A DNA stretch of 64,000 nucleotides, from positions 749,522 to 813,521 of the forward strand of contig NZ_JANIGO010000002.1 of the NCBI RefSeq assembly GCF_024518835.1, written 5' to 3'. This document shows positions 8,709 through 16,967 of this stretch, in pieces. Source of the DNA: Limnobacter humi (GTDB lineage: Bacteria; Pseudomonadota; Gammaproteobacteria; Burkholderiales; Burkholderiaceae_B). Under the pieces are notes generated by a model. The model saw only the letters and a program-made list of their open reading frames with translations. It had not been told where the DNA came from and did not search any database. Position 1 is the stretch's first letter. The number at the start of each line of letters is the position of its first letter. The position numbers were made by a program, and so were the translations under genes.

Positions 8709-9647
8709 TCAGCTCCGGGAAACGGTGTGTTGAATCAAAGCCGTCAACGCAGCATTGAATGCAGGTGCCTCAGTTACAAACGGAGCGTGCCATGAATCAT
8801 GAAACACGGTCAGTGTTGCCCCAGGTGCACTCGCTGCCAGCGATCGAGCGGATGGAAGTGGTACCACCGGGTCTTGCTCGCCATGGGCGAACACCAGCGG
8901 CACCCGCAGACGCTGCAAGGTGGACTGATGCTCCATGGAGCGACCCAGAACATAACGCCTGACAGGAACCGGTGTGAGCATGGCCATGGCCACCCATCGG
9001 CCATAGGCGGTACGGTCCTTGGTGCTGTTTGAAGTCGGTCCGAGATTGTCTGCTGCCAATGCCAATACACCGGCAATCTGCTCAGCCTGAGCGGGTGCAG
9101 TCAGGTGCTGAAACCCTGGGTAAGTGGTATAACTCGGGCCGCTTTGTACAATTGCGTCCACCAGCATGACTGCGCGAACACGTTGCTCACCATACAAAGC
9201 CAGATAGTCCAACGCCACTGCGGCACCATGGCCATGGGCCACCACGGTAATATCCCGCAAACCCAGTCGGTGAACCACTGCAAAAATATCATCAGCCCAG
9301 GGGTTGGCCGACATATATGCCGATGGTTCCATCGGCTTGGATGATTGCCCGTGCCCCCGCAAGTCGAGCGTGATCAAGCGGTAGCCCTGCAGCTCGGGCG
9401 CCTGTGTTTGCGCCTGCCACACCTCACCACTTTCGGCCAGGCCATGAATAAACAACACGGGCGGGCCCTGGGGGTTGCCGTATTCGGCAATCGATACGTG
9501 AACACCGTTGCCGGAATACACCATGCGCAGTGGCAACGCATCGGTCTTGCAAGCCCCCAGCAGCAAGGCCCCCAACAAGGCCACGGCCAACCACATCCAT
9601 GGGGCATGTGACTGTGTAACGCGCGGCGGCAAATCAATGGAATACAT
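8709..9647 (-). CDS. alpha/beta-hydrolase-fold lipoprotein lacking the nucleophile serine
   Basis: 312 residues. The N-terminus has a basic and then hydrophobic stretch ending in LLLGAC, a lipobox, so the protein is probably lipidated and membrane anchored. The body is a typical alpha/beta hydrolase: FIHGLAESGEVW (oxyanion loop), LDLRGHGQS, the acid loop HGEQDPVVPL and DSWHAPFVTEAP with the catalytic His. The nucleophile elbow reads VAHGHGAAVAL, where family members have GHSxGG: codon 139 is GGC (Gly) in place of Ser. It may be non-catalytic or use another residue. First gene of a three-gene operon. Confidence 0.82.
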   Translation of the reverse strand: MYSIDLPPRVTQSHAPWMWLAVALLGALLLGACKTDALPLRMVYSGNGVHVSIAEYGNPQGPPVLFIHGLAESGEVWQAQTQAPELQGYRLITLDLRGHGQSSKPMEPSAYMSANPWADDIFAVVHRLGLRDITVVAHGHGAAVALDYLALYGEQRVRAVMLVDAIVQSGPSYTTYPGFQHLTAPAQAEQIAGVLALAADNLGPTSNSTKDRTAYGRWVAMAMLTPVPVRRYVLGRSMEHQSTLQRLRVPLVFAHGEQDPVVPLPSARSLAASAPGATLTVFHDSWHAPFVTEAPAFNAALTALIQHTVSRS

Positions 9648-9806
9648 AACAAGCTCCCGGTGAGGGTCAAATTCGTGACATGTCCACGGTAAAACGCACA
9701 CCACGATCGCTGTTTGAATTCACTGCATGGGCTCATGAAAACAATTCCACCCGCTGCGCTCCAACCCAGTGAACACTCATGCCACAACAACCCCTAAGGC
9801 ACTTCC

Positions 9807-10436
9807 ATGCAAAAATCCACACCACCCCGCATCGACCTGTATTTCGACTTTTCCAGCCCGTATTCCTATCTGTCCGTGGCACGGGTTCATCGCATCACAC
9901 AACCGCTCAACATCACCGTTCGGTTGTTACCCATCGCCTTGGGTGCGATTTTTCAAAAGCTGGGCTGGCAGTCCAGTCCCTTTTTGGCGCAACCTCGGAA
10001 ACTGGACTACATGTGGACCGATGTGGCACGCCAGGCACGCAAATACCACCTTGAGTTTCGGCAACCCACCCAGTTTCCGGTGGGCAGTATTCAGGCTGCG
10101 CGCATTGCCAATGCCTACGCCGATGCTTCCTGGCACGACAGCTTCTGTCTTCAGGTGTTGCGTGCGTATTTTGTACACAACCAGGACATTGCCCAACCCG
10201 AAGTGATTTCAAGAATTTTGAGAGGCCTGGACTTGAACCCGGAAGAAACCATGGCCAACGCCAGCGCTGAGGAATCCAAGGGATTGCTGCGCGCGCTTAC
10301 CGCGCAGGCCGATGCATTGAATGTGTTTGGTGCACCGAGCCTGGTGGTGGGTCAGGAACTGTTTTGGGGTGATGATCGACTGGAAGACGCGGTGGCTTGC
10401 TGCCTCAGCAATACCCATGAAAGGCTCACGGTGTGA
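9807..10436 (+). CDS. 2-hydroxychromene-2-carboxylate isomerase family (DsbA-like) protein
   Basis: 209 residues with the kappa-GST/DsbA-like fold: IDLYFDFSSPYSYL is the typical first strand and active-site serine region, and FGAPSLVVGQELFWGDDRL is the conserved C-terminal motif. Founding members isomerise 2-hydroxychromene-2-carboxylate with glutathione in naphthalene breakdown, but many relatives act on other compounds. There are no other ring-degradation genes nearby, so the substrate is open. The stop overlaps the GTG start of the next gene by 4 nt. Confidence 0.88.
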   Translation: MQKSTPPRIDLYFDFSSPYSYLSVARVHRITQPLNITVRLLPIALGAIFQKLGWQSSPFLAQPRKLDYMWTDVARQARKYHLEFRQPTQFPVGSIQAARIANAYADASWHDSFCLQVLRAYFVHNQDIAQPEVISRILRGLDLNPEETMANASAEESKGLLRALTAQADALNVFGAPSLVVGQELFWGDDRLEDAVACCLSNTHERLTV

Positions 10437-10867
10437 GCTTTAATACCGAACCAGTATGGGAAACACTGGACCCCACCGCAAGCCCGGTGATGGCCTTGTT
10501 TTCGCCCATGCGCCACCGCCATGACCAAGGCAGCGACTGGTATACCTTTCAAGTCAAAGCGCTCCACCTCAACGCTGCAGGCCATTTGCATGGGGGCTTT
10601 TTTTGTACAGTGCTGGACCTGGCGATGGGGCATGCTGCCTGGCATTCGGTCGGCCACACGGAACCAATTGAACGCATGGCCACAGTGGCCTTGAATGTAT
10701 GCATGATGCGCGCTGCCCATCTGCAGGATGAACTGACCCTGCAAGTCGACATTCTACGTACCACGCGGGAATTGGTATTTTTGTCAGCACGCGTGCACTG
10801 CGCCACGTTGCTGTTGGCCCAAGGTCAGGCCACATTACATTACCGGTTGAAACATCAACCAGGATGA
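10433..10867 (+). CDS. PaaI-type hotdog thioesterase
   Basis: 144 residues with HLHGGFFCTVLDLAMGHA, the active-site helix of the PaaI subgroup of hotdog thioesterases, where Asp (here in LDLA) acts on acyl- or aroyl-CoA. The start is GTG 10433, overlapping the isomerase stop (GTGA), which indicates translational coupling. The two genes probably serve the same aromatic or acyl-CoA pathway. The gene is convergent with the LysR gene. Confidence 0.85.
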   Translation: MSFNTEPVWETLDPTASPVMALFSPMRHRHDQGSDWYTFQVKALHLNAAGHLHGGFFCTVLDLAMGHAAWHSVGHTEPIERMATVALNVCMMRAAHLQDELTLQVDILRTTRELVFLSARVHCATLLLAQGQATLHYRLKHQPG

Positions 10868-10876
10868 TGGATGTGA

Positions 10877-11782
10877 TCAACTGGCAGCTTGTGCAGCAAG
10901 CCAGTTGTACAAGCGTTGAACCTGAGTCTGCTCCAATGCCGCAGGGGAAGCACACACATAAAACTGCTTGCCTGTGTTCAAGGCAAAATCCGACAATTGG
11001 ACCAGCTTACCGTCTTCCAGTTTGGGTTCCACCAACGCCTTGGGTACCAAGGCAATGCCCTGAGCCAATTCACAGGCTTGCAACAGCAAGTACACGTCGC
11101 TGTAAAACGGCCCCCGCTGGGGTTCTTCACAGTCCATGCCTTGTGCTGCAAACCAGTCTCGCCAACTAAAAACCGACTGGCGCAGCAATGTCGCCTTGGG
11201 CATGCTGGCCGGTTCCGCAATCCAGGGGTTGACTTTCAAATAGGCAGGACTGCTGACCGCCACCAGGCTTACATCCAAAAAACGCCGTTTGACCAAAGCC
11301 GGCCAGTCATCGGCTGTGCCCATGCGCACACCCACATCAGCTTCCCCACCTTTCAGGTTCACATAAGTTCCAGTGATGGAAATTTCCAAATCAATGTTGG
11401 GATACTCCCGCTGAAACGCGGTGAGGTAATGGCTCACCAAATGGGAACCCACCATGGGTGGCAAGCTGAGCCGCACGCGCTGCAAAGAACTGACTTGCAA
11501 AGTGGCCACCGCTTTCTCCACGGACGCCAGCACCAACTGTACCCCCGGGAGGAAGGCCGCACCCGCAGGGGTCAATGCCGTTTGGCCAGACTGACGCTGA
11601 AACAAGGTGGCCCCCAAGCGGCTTTCCAATTGTTGCATGCGGTGACTGATGGCGCTCTGCGTGACCGACAGCTCATCGGCAGCCTTGGAAAAACTGTTAT
11701 GGCGAGCGATGGCCTCGAATGCAATCAGCTCCTGCAAGCTGGGCAGCTTGCTGGCTGAATATTTCGGCAATCGACTGGGCAT
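10877..11782 (-). CDS. LysR-type transcriptional regulator (GcvA-like)
   Basis: 301 residues. The N-terminal winged helix is clear (FEAIARHNSFSKAADELSV, then TQSAISHRMQQLE), followed by a periplasmic-binding-like effector domain that reads FLDVSLVAVSSPAYL. Overall it resembles the GcvA/AmpR group. It converges with the thioesterase gene, so its targets are not obvious; the divergent direction holds only the cupin gene, which is on the same strand. Coinducer unknown. Confidence 0.92.
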   Translation of the reverse strand: MPSRLPKYSASKLPSLQELIAFEAIARHNSFSKAADELSVTQSAISHRMQQLESRLGATLFQRQSGQTALTPAGAAFLPGVQLVLASVEKAVATLQVSSLQRVRLSLPPMVGSHLVSHYLTAFQREYPNIDLEISITGTYVNLKGGEADVGVRMGTADDWPALVKRRFLDVSLVAVSSPAYLKVNPWIAEPASMPKATLLRQSVFSWRDWFAAQGMDCEEPQRGPFYSDVYLLLQACELAQGIALVPKALVEPKLEDGKLVQLSDFALNTGKQFYVCASPAALEQTQVQRLYNWLAAQAAS

Positions 11783-11964
11783 GATGTTCTCCCGTCAGGC
11801 AGGGCCAGGTTTCTTGGGAAGGGCTGGATTCATGGCACTCCAGGGCGTGGCACTGGCTACAAAAAAGTCTAGCATGGGCTTGTAATCGGCTGGCCATTGG
11901 CCTCGTACCGAACTGCGCCGCAAAGGCATTGGCCTGTGTAGGGTTTGCTCATTCCATCCTCCAG

Positions 11965-12441
11965 TTAAAACGGCGTTCCATCTTTGTGGCTAAACACCCA
12001 GACTCCACCCACACATTGGGCCGCCAAATCATCGTCTGGGTAGGTCACCGAATCGCCATCGGTGCGGTCCCCTACTTCCAGATAAATCACATCCTCGGTG
12101 CCCTCATTCAGCAGAGTGTGTGCATCGCCCGTGCCTGCTGGAAAACCTGCGCACATTCCCGGGGTCAACACCAGTCGCCCGGCGTCTGTGTGCAAAACCG
12201 GGGTACCTTGCACCACATAAATGAACTCATCCTGCAGCGCGTGGGCATGTCGGAATGAGGATGCAGAGCCGGGCGGCAGACGGGTCAGGTTCACGCCAAA
12301 ATTTTTCAAACCAAAAAAATCACCCAAGGCACGTTTTTCTCGGCCCTGTATGCGTGCATGCAAATTGGGCGGATACACCGACGGCCTGGCGCGCACAGGC
12401 ACCTCATTGACCCGCACCGCCACAGGTTTCGCAGTTTCCAT
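11965..12441 (-). CDS. cupin-domain protein
   Basis: 158 residues with a single cupin barrel. Motif 1 is SFRHAHALQDEFIYVVQG, which has two His and a Glu as likely metal ligands, and motif 2 is GDAHTLLNEGTEDVIYLEVG. Such proteins include mannose-6-phosphate-isomerase-like and oxygenase-like members; the reaction is not deducible. ATG 12441 is used over the GTG two codons before it because it is the normal start codon. It diverges from the PaiB-like gene. Confidence 0.85.
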   Translation of the reverse strand: METAKPVAVRVNEVPVRARPSVYPPNLHARIQGREKRALGDFFGLKNFGVNLTRLPPGSASSFRHAHALQDEFIYVVQGTPVLHTDAGRLVLTPGMCAGFPAGTGDAHTLLNEGTEDVIYLEVGDRTDGDSVTYPDDDLAAQCVGGVWVFSHKDGTPF

Positions 12442-12635
12442 CACGCGCCTTCAACAGAGTTAAACACCGACCCAGTGTAAATTCCAGCCAAGCAGCGTGG
12501 GTGCATTGCAGCATGAATTATTTTTGATAGCCACATGAACACCATCAATGATGTTGCCGCAAGTTCAATCCCTTGCAATACTGGCAGCCAAGGCCACACA
12601 ACACCAACCGATGAATTGAGGTGCACTGCACTGCC

Positions 12636-13274
12636 ATGTACAACCCCACACCATTTCAGGAAGACCGAGCGCCTGCCCTTGTTGCTCTGATTCGGGACCA
12701 CCCACTGGCCACCGTGGTGCGGCACAGTGCGGAGGGGCTGAGCGCGGACCACGTGCCCCTGCTGTACAAACCCAATGACAATGGTTTGGGCACATTGATT
12801 GGCCACGTCGCCAAAAACAACCCGCTGTGGCAAGTATCAAACAACGAAGAATTGCTGCTGGTGTTTCAGGGGGCCTCCACCTACATATCGCCCAACTGGT
12901 ATGCCACCAAAGCCGTGCACCACAAGGTGGTGCCCACCTGGAATTACGCGGTGGTGCATGCGCACTGCACCTTACAAGCGGTTCAAGAGCCGGAACAACT
13001 GCTGGGCATTTTGACCGAGCTGACGCAACACCATGAAGCCAACCAGCCCAAGCCATGGCAGGTGAAAGATGCGCCAGCAGAATTTACCCACACGCTGCTC
13101 AACCACATTGTGGGCATCCGATTGAACATTGTGCGGTGGCAAGGCAAATGGAAAGTGAGCCAAAACCAGCCCGCCGAAAACCGGCAAAGCGTTGTCGAAG
13201 GTTTACTGAATAACCCCACCCAAATGCATACCCAGATGGCACACTTGGTGAAGTCCAAAAACGGGGGCGATTAA
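12636..13274 (+). CDS. PaiB-like FMN-binding protein
   Basis: 212 residues starting MYNPTPF, the hallmark of the PaiB family (Bacillus regulator of sporulation and protease genes; many members bind FMN). Visible segments include HVPLLYK, the GHVAKNNP loop and FQGASTYISPNWY, which are the flavin-binding parts of the split-barrel fold. ATG 12636 is preferred because MYxPxxF is the family start. Regulation of transcription is known only for a few members and may not apply here; an FMN-linked enzyme role is possible. It diverges from the cupin gene. Confidence 0.88.
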   Translation: MYNPTPFQEDRAPALVALIRDHPLATVVRHSAEGLSADHVPLLYKPNDNGLGTLIGHVAKNNPLWQVSNNEELLLVFQGASTYISPNWYATKAVHHKVVPTWNYAVVHAHCTLQAVQEPEQLLGILTELTQHHEANQPKPWQVKDAPAEFTHTLLNHIVGIRLNIVRWQGKWKVSQNQPAENRQSVVEGLLNNPTQMHTQMAHLVKSKNGGD

Positions 13275-13317
13275 AGCACACAGGGCCACCCATTGAGCAG
13301 CCCCTTGGGGTGTGGGT

Positions 13318-14115
13318 TCAATTTTCCTTGAATGGGTTCAGGCGATTGCCCAAGTGGTATTGCAGGCTCACCGGCAAAGGCCTAACACTGCTGGCCACCA
13401 CTTTGTTGACCACACCGGGTACACACACGGGCTTGCCCTTCATGACGGCATTCCAACCCTCACGCACCACTGCATCGGCTTCCTGCCACAACAAGGCAGG
13501 CAGTTTGTTGGCTGCGTCCCGGGTGCCCATGGTGTCGTGAAATTCACTGCGCGTAAAACCGGGGCACAGGGCTGTGACATGAATACCCTGGGGCTTCAGT
13601 TCCATGTCCAGAGACTGAGAAATACCCAGCACATAACTCTTGATGCCGGTGTACAGCAGGCTTGCGCCGGGTGGCGAGAATGCCGCCAGCGACGACAGGT
13701 TAACAATGCGGCCCCAACCGCGTTCCTGCATACCGGGTACAACACGGTGGCAAAGCTCTGTCAGCGCAGTGACCATCAACTGAATTTCGGCTGCCAGTTT
13801 GGGCCAAGGGGTGTCAGCAAATGCGGATTTTCCGGAAAGCCCGGCATTGTTGATCAACACATCAATCGCAATACCGTGCGCCTGTGCGTATTCCATGATT
13901 TGTGAGGGTGCAGAGGGATCGCTCAGATCAGCGGCCAGCACCGTGCAGCGCACGCCATGTTTTCTGGTGAGTTCGTCTGCAATCTCAGTCAAACGATCCT
14001 GGCGGCGTGCGACCAGCAACAGCGAATAGCCCTCGGCGGCGAGGTGACGGGCAAAGGCGGCACCAATGCCTGCAGAGGCGCCTGTGATCAATGCGGTGCG
14101 GGAAGTATTGCTCAT
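13318..14115 (-). CDS. short-chain dehydrogenase/reductase
   Basis: 265 residues with the full classical SDR set: cofactor loop TGASAGIG, NNAGLSG, Ser in NLSSLAAF and YxxxK in YTGIKSYV. It is likely an NADP(H)-dependent oxidoreductase because of the ARRQDRL basic pair after strand 2. The end is a conserved P-rich tail. ATG 14115 begins the domain; the upstream part of the longer frame is not conserved. The substrate is unknown. It diverges from the hydrolase-TetR operon. Confidence 0.92.
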   Translation of the reverse strand: MSNTSRTALITGASAGIGAAFARHLAAEGYSLLLVARRQDRLTEIADELTRKHGVRCTVLAADLSDPSAPSQIMEYAQAHGIAIDVLINNAGLSGKSAFADTPWPKLAAEIQLMVTALTELCHRVVPGMQERGWGRIVNLSSLAAFSPPGASLLYTGIKSYVLGISQSLDMELKPQGIHVTALCPGFTRSEFHDTMGTRDAANKLPALLWQEADAVVREGWNAVMKGKPVCVPGVVNKVVASSVRPLPVSLQYHLGNRLNPFKEN

Positions 14116-14295
14116 GCGGTGGATGCTCCAGTGCAGTACAAAAGGAAGTGGTTGTTGATGTTGGCCATTGGTAAGGCCTCCAGCACAACCATTTGACCAC
14201 CTTACAAGAAAGTGTGTTGACCCAGACCCGCCGAAATGTCGACGCTGCGACATGTTTTGAATGGCCCTTAAGTCAGATTTCCGTCAATTCATTCA

Positions 14296-14340
14296 TTGAA
14301 ACTTTCCATGATTTAAATATGATAATGATATCGGTATCAC
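14296..14340 (+). promoter_or_regulatory. predicted promoter and operator-like palindrome of the hydrolase-TetR operon
   Basis: TTGAAA at 14296-14301 and TATGAT at 14318-14323 are spaced 16 nt, a good sigma-70 promoter. Just after the -10 box is TGATA-TCGG-TATCA at 14326-14339, a palindrome with 5-bp arms and a 4-bp spacer, well placed for a repressor. GATAATGATA at 14321-14330 also looks like a Fur-box half, so iron control is an alternative. Both readings are inferences. Confidence 0.5.
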
Positions 14341-14352
14341 TTTTGGATATTC

Positions 14353-15213
14353 ATGAAAGAGCACATTGGCGTTGAATCACCCTTTTTACAAGTGACCGTG
14401 GATGGCGTTAACTTGGCCTACAGCGATGAAGGACTGGGTCAACCTGTGATCTGCTTACATGCCACGGCCCAGGGTGGACGAGATTTCATGTACCTCAGAT
14501 CCAAGCTTCGGTCCATCTCTGGAATCCGCGTCATTGTTCTGGATTGGCCTGGACACGGCAGATCTGGCGATGACCATGAGGCATTTTCCGCAGAACGATG
14601 TGAGCGCTTACTCCTGAAATTTTTGGATCAGCTACACATTGATCGCCCGCTGCTGATTGGAAATTCAATTGGAGGCGCTGCTGCCCTTCGCTTTGCACAT
14701 GCGCACCCAGATCGAGTAAAGGCTGTGGTGGCTTGTAATCCGGGTGGCTTGGCACCGATCAACTGGGTTGCACGCATTTTTTGCTCTTTCATGGCACGAG
14801 TAGCCGTTTTAGGTCGGCGAAATTCACCGTTATTCAAACCGATTTTTGGATTGTTTTGCCGCGCCTTATTGCGCGGCCCCGCTGCTGCAGAGCAACGAAA
14901 ACGCATCATTGCAGCTGGCAAGAACAATGCATTGGTGATGCAGCAGGCATGGGTAAGTTTTATGCAACCCAGTGGAGATATCCGCTGGATGATGCCCGAA
15001 ATACAGCGCCCAGTCTTGTTCGCCTGGGCGAAGGACGATGCAGTTGTCTCATTAAAGACCAGCAAAGCCGCTATTAAGCGGGTTCCCAATCATTCCTTAC
15101 AGCTGTTTTCTGGTGGGCACTGCGCCTACCTTGAGGCACCTGATGAGTTTTTTACACACTTGTGTAACTTTCTCGACCGCCTGAGGACTTCTCAACTAGA
15201 CCATGTCAAATAA
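14353..15213 (+). CDS. alpha/beta hydrolase
   Basis: 286 residues. The nucleophile elbow IGNSIGGAAAL has its Ser, LDWPGHGRS follows the oxyanion strand, FAWAKDDAVV carries the acid and SGGHCAYLE the His, so the triad is complete. It is likely an esterase, lyase or C-C hydrolase. The gene is visibly more AT-rich than its neighbours, with TTA, AGA and ATT codons used often. The TetR gene starts 11 nt before its stop, so both are cotranslated, and a promoter/operator sits directly upstream. Confidence 0.9.
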   Translation: MKEHIGVESPFLQVTVDGVNLAYSDEGLGQPVICLHATAQGGRDFMYLRSKLRSISGIRVIVLDWPGHGRSGDDHEAFSAERCERLLLKFLDQLHIDRPLLIGNSIGGAAALRFAHAHPDRVKAVVACNPGGLAPINWVARIFCSFMARVAVLGRRNSPLFKPIFGLFCRALLRGPAAAEQRKRIIAAGKNNALVMQQAWVSFMQPSGDIRWMMPEIQRPVLFAWAKDDAVVSLKTSKAAIKRVPNHSLQLFSGGHCAYLEAPDEFFTHLCNFLDRLRTSQLDHVK

Positions 15214-15814
15214 TCTGATGACTCATCAAAGACGCCGAGACCCCATCGAGACTCGGAAAAGAATACTGAGTGCAGCGTTTCGACTTTTTAACCAACACTT
15301 GCTAATCGATTTGAATTCGAACCACATCGCCAAAGAGGCTGGTGTAGCGGTAGGTTCTTTTTATAAATATTTCGATTCAAAAGAATCCGTGTTTCTTGCC
15401 TGCTATGCAGACTGGGTGAAAACCGAATGGGATGCCATTCATGCCGTGATTGCAAAACCAGTAAACAAGAAGACTGTTGGGCAGGTTATTTCGCTGCTGC
15501 TCGAGGAACATCGCAGAGCATTCATGTTCAGAAAGAATCTGAATGCGTTGTGCATATTGTCTGAACCTGCACAGATAGAACGTGACAGACAGCGTTTGCA
15601 TCAATGCACATTGATTGCCCAGATGATGCTAACGCAGAAGAATCCGCCCCCTCCTTTGCCACAACTTCAAACTGCGCTAAATACTTGCGAGTTCTTGCTG
15701 GATGTGTGGTCGAACAACCGTCAGAAGAACCTGGGCCTCACTGTCAAAGATCTTGAATCTCAGCTCGGTGTAATCATTGATGGTCTTTTACGAGCCCAAC
15801 CGACGAAACCGTGA
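15203..15814 (+). CDS. TetR/AcrR-family transcriptional regulator
   Basis: 203 residues. The N-terminal helix-turn-helix is plain (ETRKRILSAAFRLF, then NHIAKEAGVAVGSFYKYFDSKE), and the rest is the helical ligand-binding domain with little family-level identity. It begins inside the last 11 nt of the hydrolase gene, so it most likely controls its own operon; the palindrome at 14326-14339 is the obvious candidate site. Base composition is more AT-rich than the region around it. Confidence 0.9.
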   Translation: MSNNLMTHQRRRDPIETRKRILSAAFRLFNQHLLIDLNSNHIAKEAGVAVGSFYKYFDSKESVFLACYADWVKTEWDAIHAVIAKPVNKKTVGQVISLLLEEHRRAFMFRKNLNALCILSEPAQIERDRQRLHQCTLIAQMMLTQKNPPPPLPQLQTALNTCEFLLDVWSNNRQKNLGLTVKDLESQLGVIIDGLLRAQPTKP

Positions 15815-15870
15815 TGGTGGTCAGAACATTGACGACAACATGCTCAGCGATTTGCCCAAGCGCCAATAAA

Positions 15871-15899
15871 AAAAAGCGGGAAAACTGATCCCGCTTTTT
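15871..15899. terminator. bidirectional intrinsic terminator
   Basis: AAAAAGCGGG and CCCGCTTTTT flank a 9-nt loop, with T-runs on both strands. It sits between the convergent TetR and nitroreductase genes and would stop both. Confidence 0.88.
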
Positions 15900-15922
15900 T
15901 TGCACTCCACGGGTCAGCCCGT

Positions 15923-16525
15923 TTAGAACGTGTTGTTGACCACAACATCATTCAGTGACAACTGGCCAGGCTTTGGCCAGGGCTGCTTGGCGCCCTTGCC
16001 AATGGCAACCATCGGCCCCATCACATGGTCTGCGGGCAGGTTGATCAGTTTGGCCACTGCCTCAATGTCAAAGCCAATCATAGGGCAGGAGTCGTAACCC
16101 AAGCCCTTTGCAGACAACATCAGGGTTTGCATGGCCATGCCGATCGAACGTTGTGCTTCATCGCGCTGCAGCCATTCGCGGCCATCGTGGAATGGGCCCA
16201 TCCAGCCGACCAACAGGTCTGCCACTTCCTTGGGCGCCTTTTCCCAATAACGCGCTGGGTTTTTCTGCCAGGCTTTGGTGTCAGCTGTCATGATGACCAG
16301 CAACGATGCGTCCGTGATTTGCGCTTGGTCATTGCCCAACTTGCGCATTTCCTGACGCAACGCTTTGTCGCGAACCACGACAAAACGCCAGTGTTGGATA
16401 TTGAAGCTGGTTGGGGCTTGAATGGCGGCTTCCAGCATTTTGGTTTCATCCGCAGCGGGAATCACAAACTCCGGATCAAAGCCCTTGATGGCGCGGCGCT
16501 GGTAAATTGCATCAAACAAATCCAT
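15923..16525 (-). CDS. nitroreductase family protein
   Basis: 200 residues, the usual size of an FMN-dependent nitroreductase of the NfsB/YdfN-type group: QRRAIKGFDPE at the start, PTSFNIQHWRFVVVRD as the FMN-binding segment and GLGYDSCPMIGFD later. These enzymes reduce nitro groups, quinones or enones using NAD(P)H. ATG 16525 has AGGAG 8 nt upstream; the ATG six bases earlier is too close to that site. Stand-alone gene in the minus-strand run. Confidence 0.9.
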   Translation of the reverse strand: MDLFDAIYQRRAIKGFDPEFVIPAADETKMLEAAIQAPTSFNIQHWRFVVVRDKALRQEMRKLGNDQAQITDASLLVIMTADTKAWQKNPARYWEKAPKEVADLLVGWMGPFHDGREWLQRDEAQRSIGMAMQTLMLSAKGLGYDSCPMIGFDIEAVAKLINLPADHVMGPMVAIGKGAKQPWPKPGQLSLNDVVVNNTF

Positions 16526-16574
16526 GTGCATTGCTCCTTGGTTACTGCAACAAGAACCGCCAGTGTAACCTCTG

Positions 16575-16967
16575 CTATTGCGCAAACAAAGGCGCTTGGC
16601 AGTTTTTACACAAGCGGTACTCTGCCTTGCCATCCGCCCAAACCAGCAGTATTCGCCCGGTGCGGTCCAAGGTCCAGGTGCCTGTTTTTCCATGCCAGCT
16701 TAAAGTGCCATTGGCACTGCAGTTGGAGGCATCCAAATCATGGGCATAGGCTCGCTCACTCACCAGCGTCGACTCGGCAATCGCTGCCTTCGCAACCGCT
16801 GCATCCACTGTAAAGGTCGAACACTCCTCGGCTGTTTCGTCGGTGGAAATCAACTGGGTCAGTACGCCTGTTTTGCTCACCATCAATTGAATGGCCTGTG
16901 GATGAGCTTGCAATCCGGCACATGACGATAGAAGCAGCGTCACGACCATAAACCTTAAGCTCACCAT
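16575..16967 (-). CDS. putative immunity lipoprotein for the adjacent amidase
   Basis: 130 residues. A short signal ends in LLSSC with Cys16 as a lipobox cysteine, so export to the periplasm is expected. The mature part has YAHDLDASNCSANGTLSW, then GTWTLDRTGR and a CKNC end. As I recall, proteins with this HDLxxSxCxAxGTL and C-x-x-C pattern are found encoded next to Amidase_2-type effectors, which supports an immunity role; that recollection could not be checked here. The start overlaps the amidase stop by 7 nt, so the pair is cotranslated. Confidence 0.7.
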   Translation of the reverse strand: MVSLRFMVVTLLLSSCAGLQAHPQAIQLMVSKTGVLTQLISTDETAEECSTFTVDAAVAKAAIAESTLVSERAYAHDLDASNCSANGTLSWHGKTGTWTLDRTGRILLVWADGKAEYRLCKNCQAPLFAQ

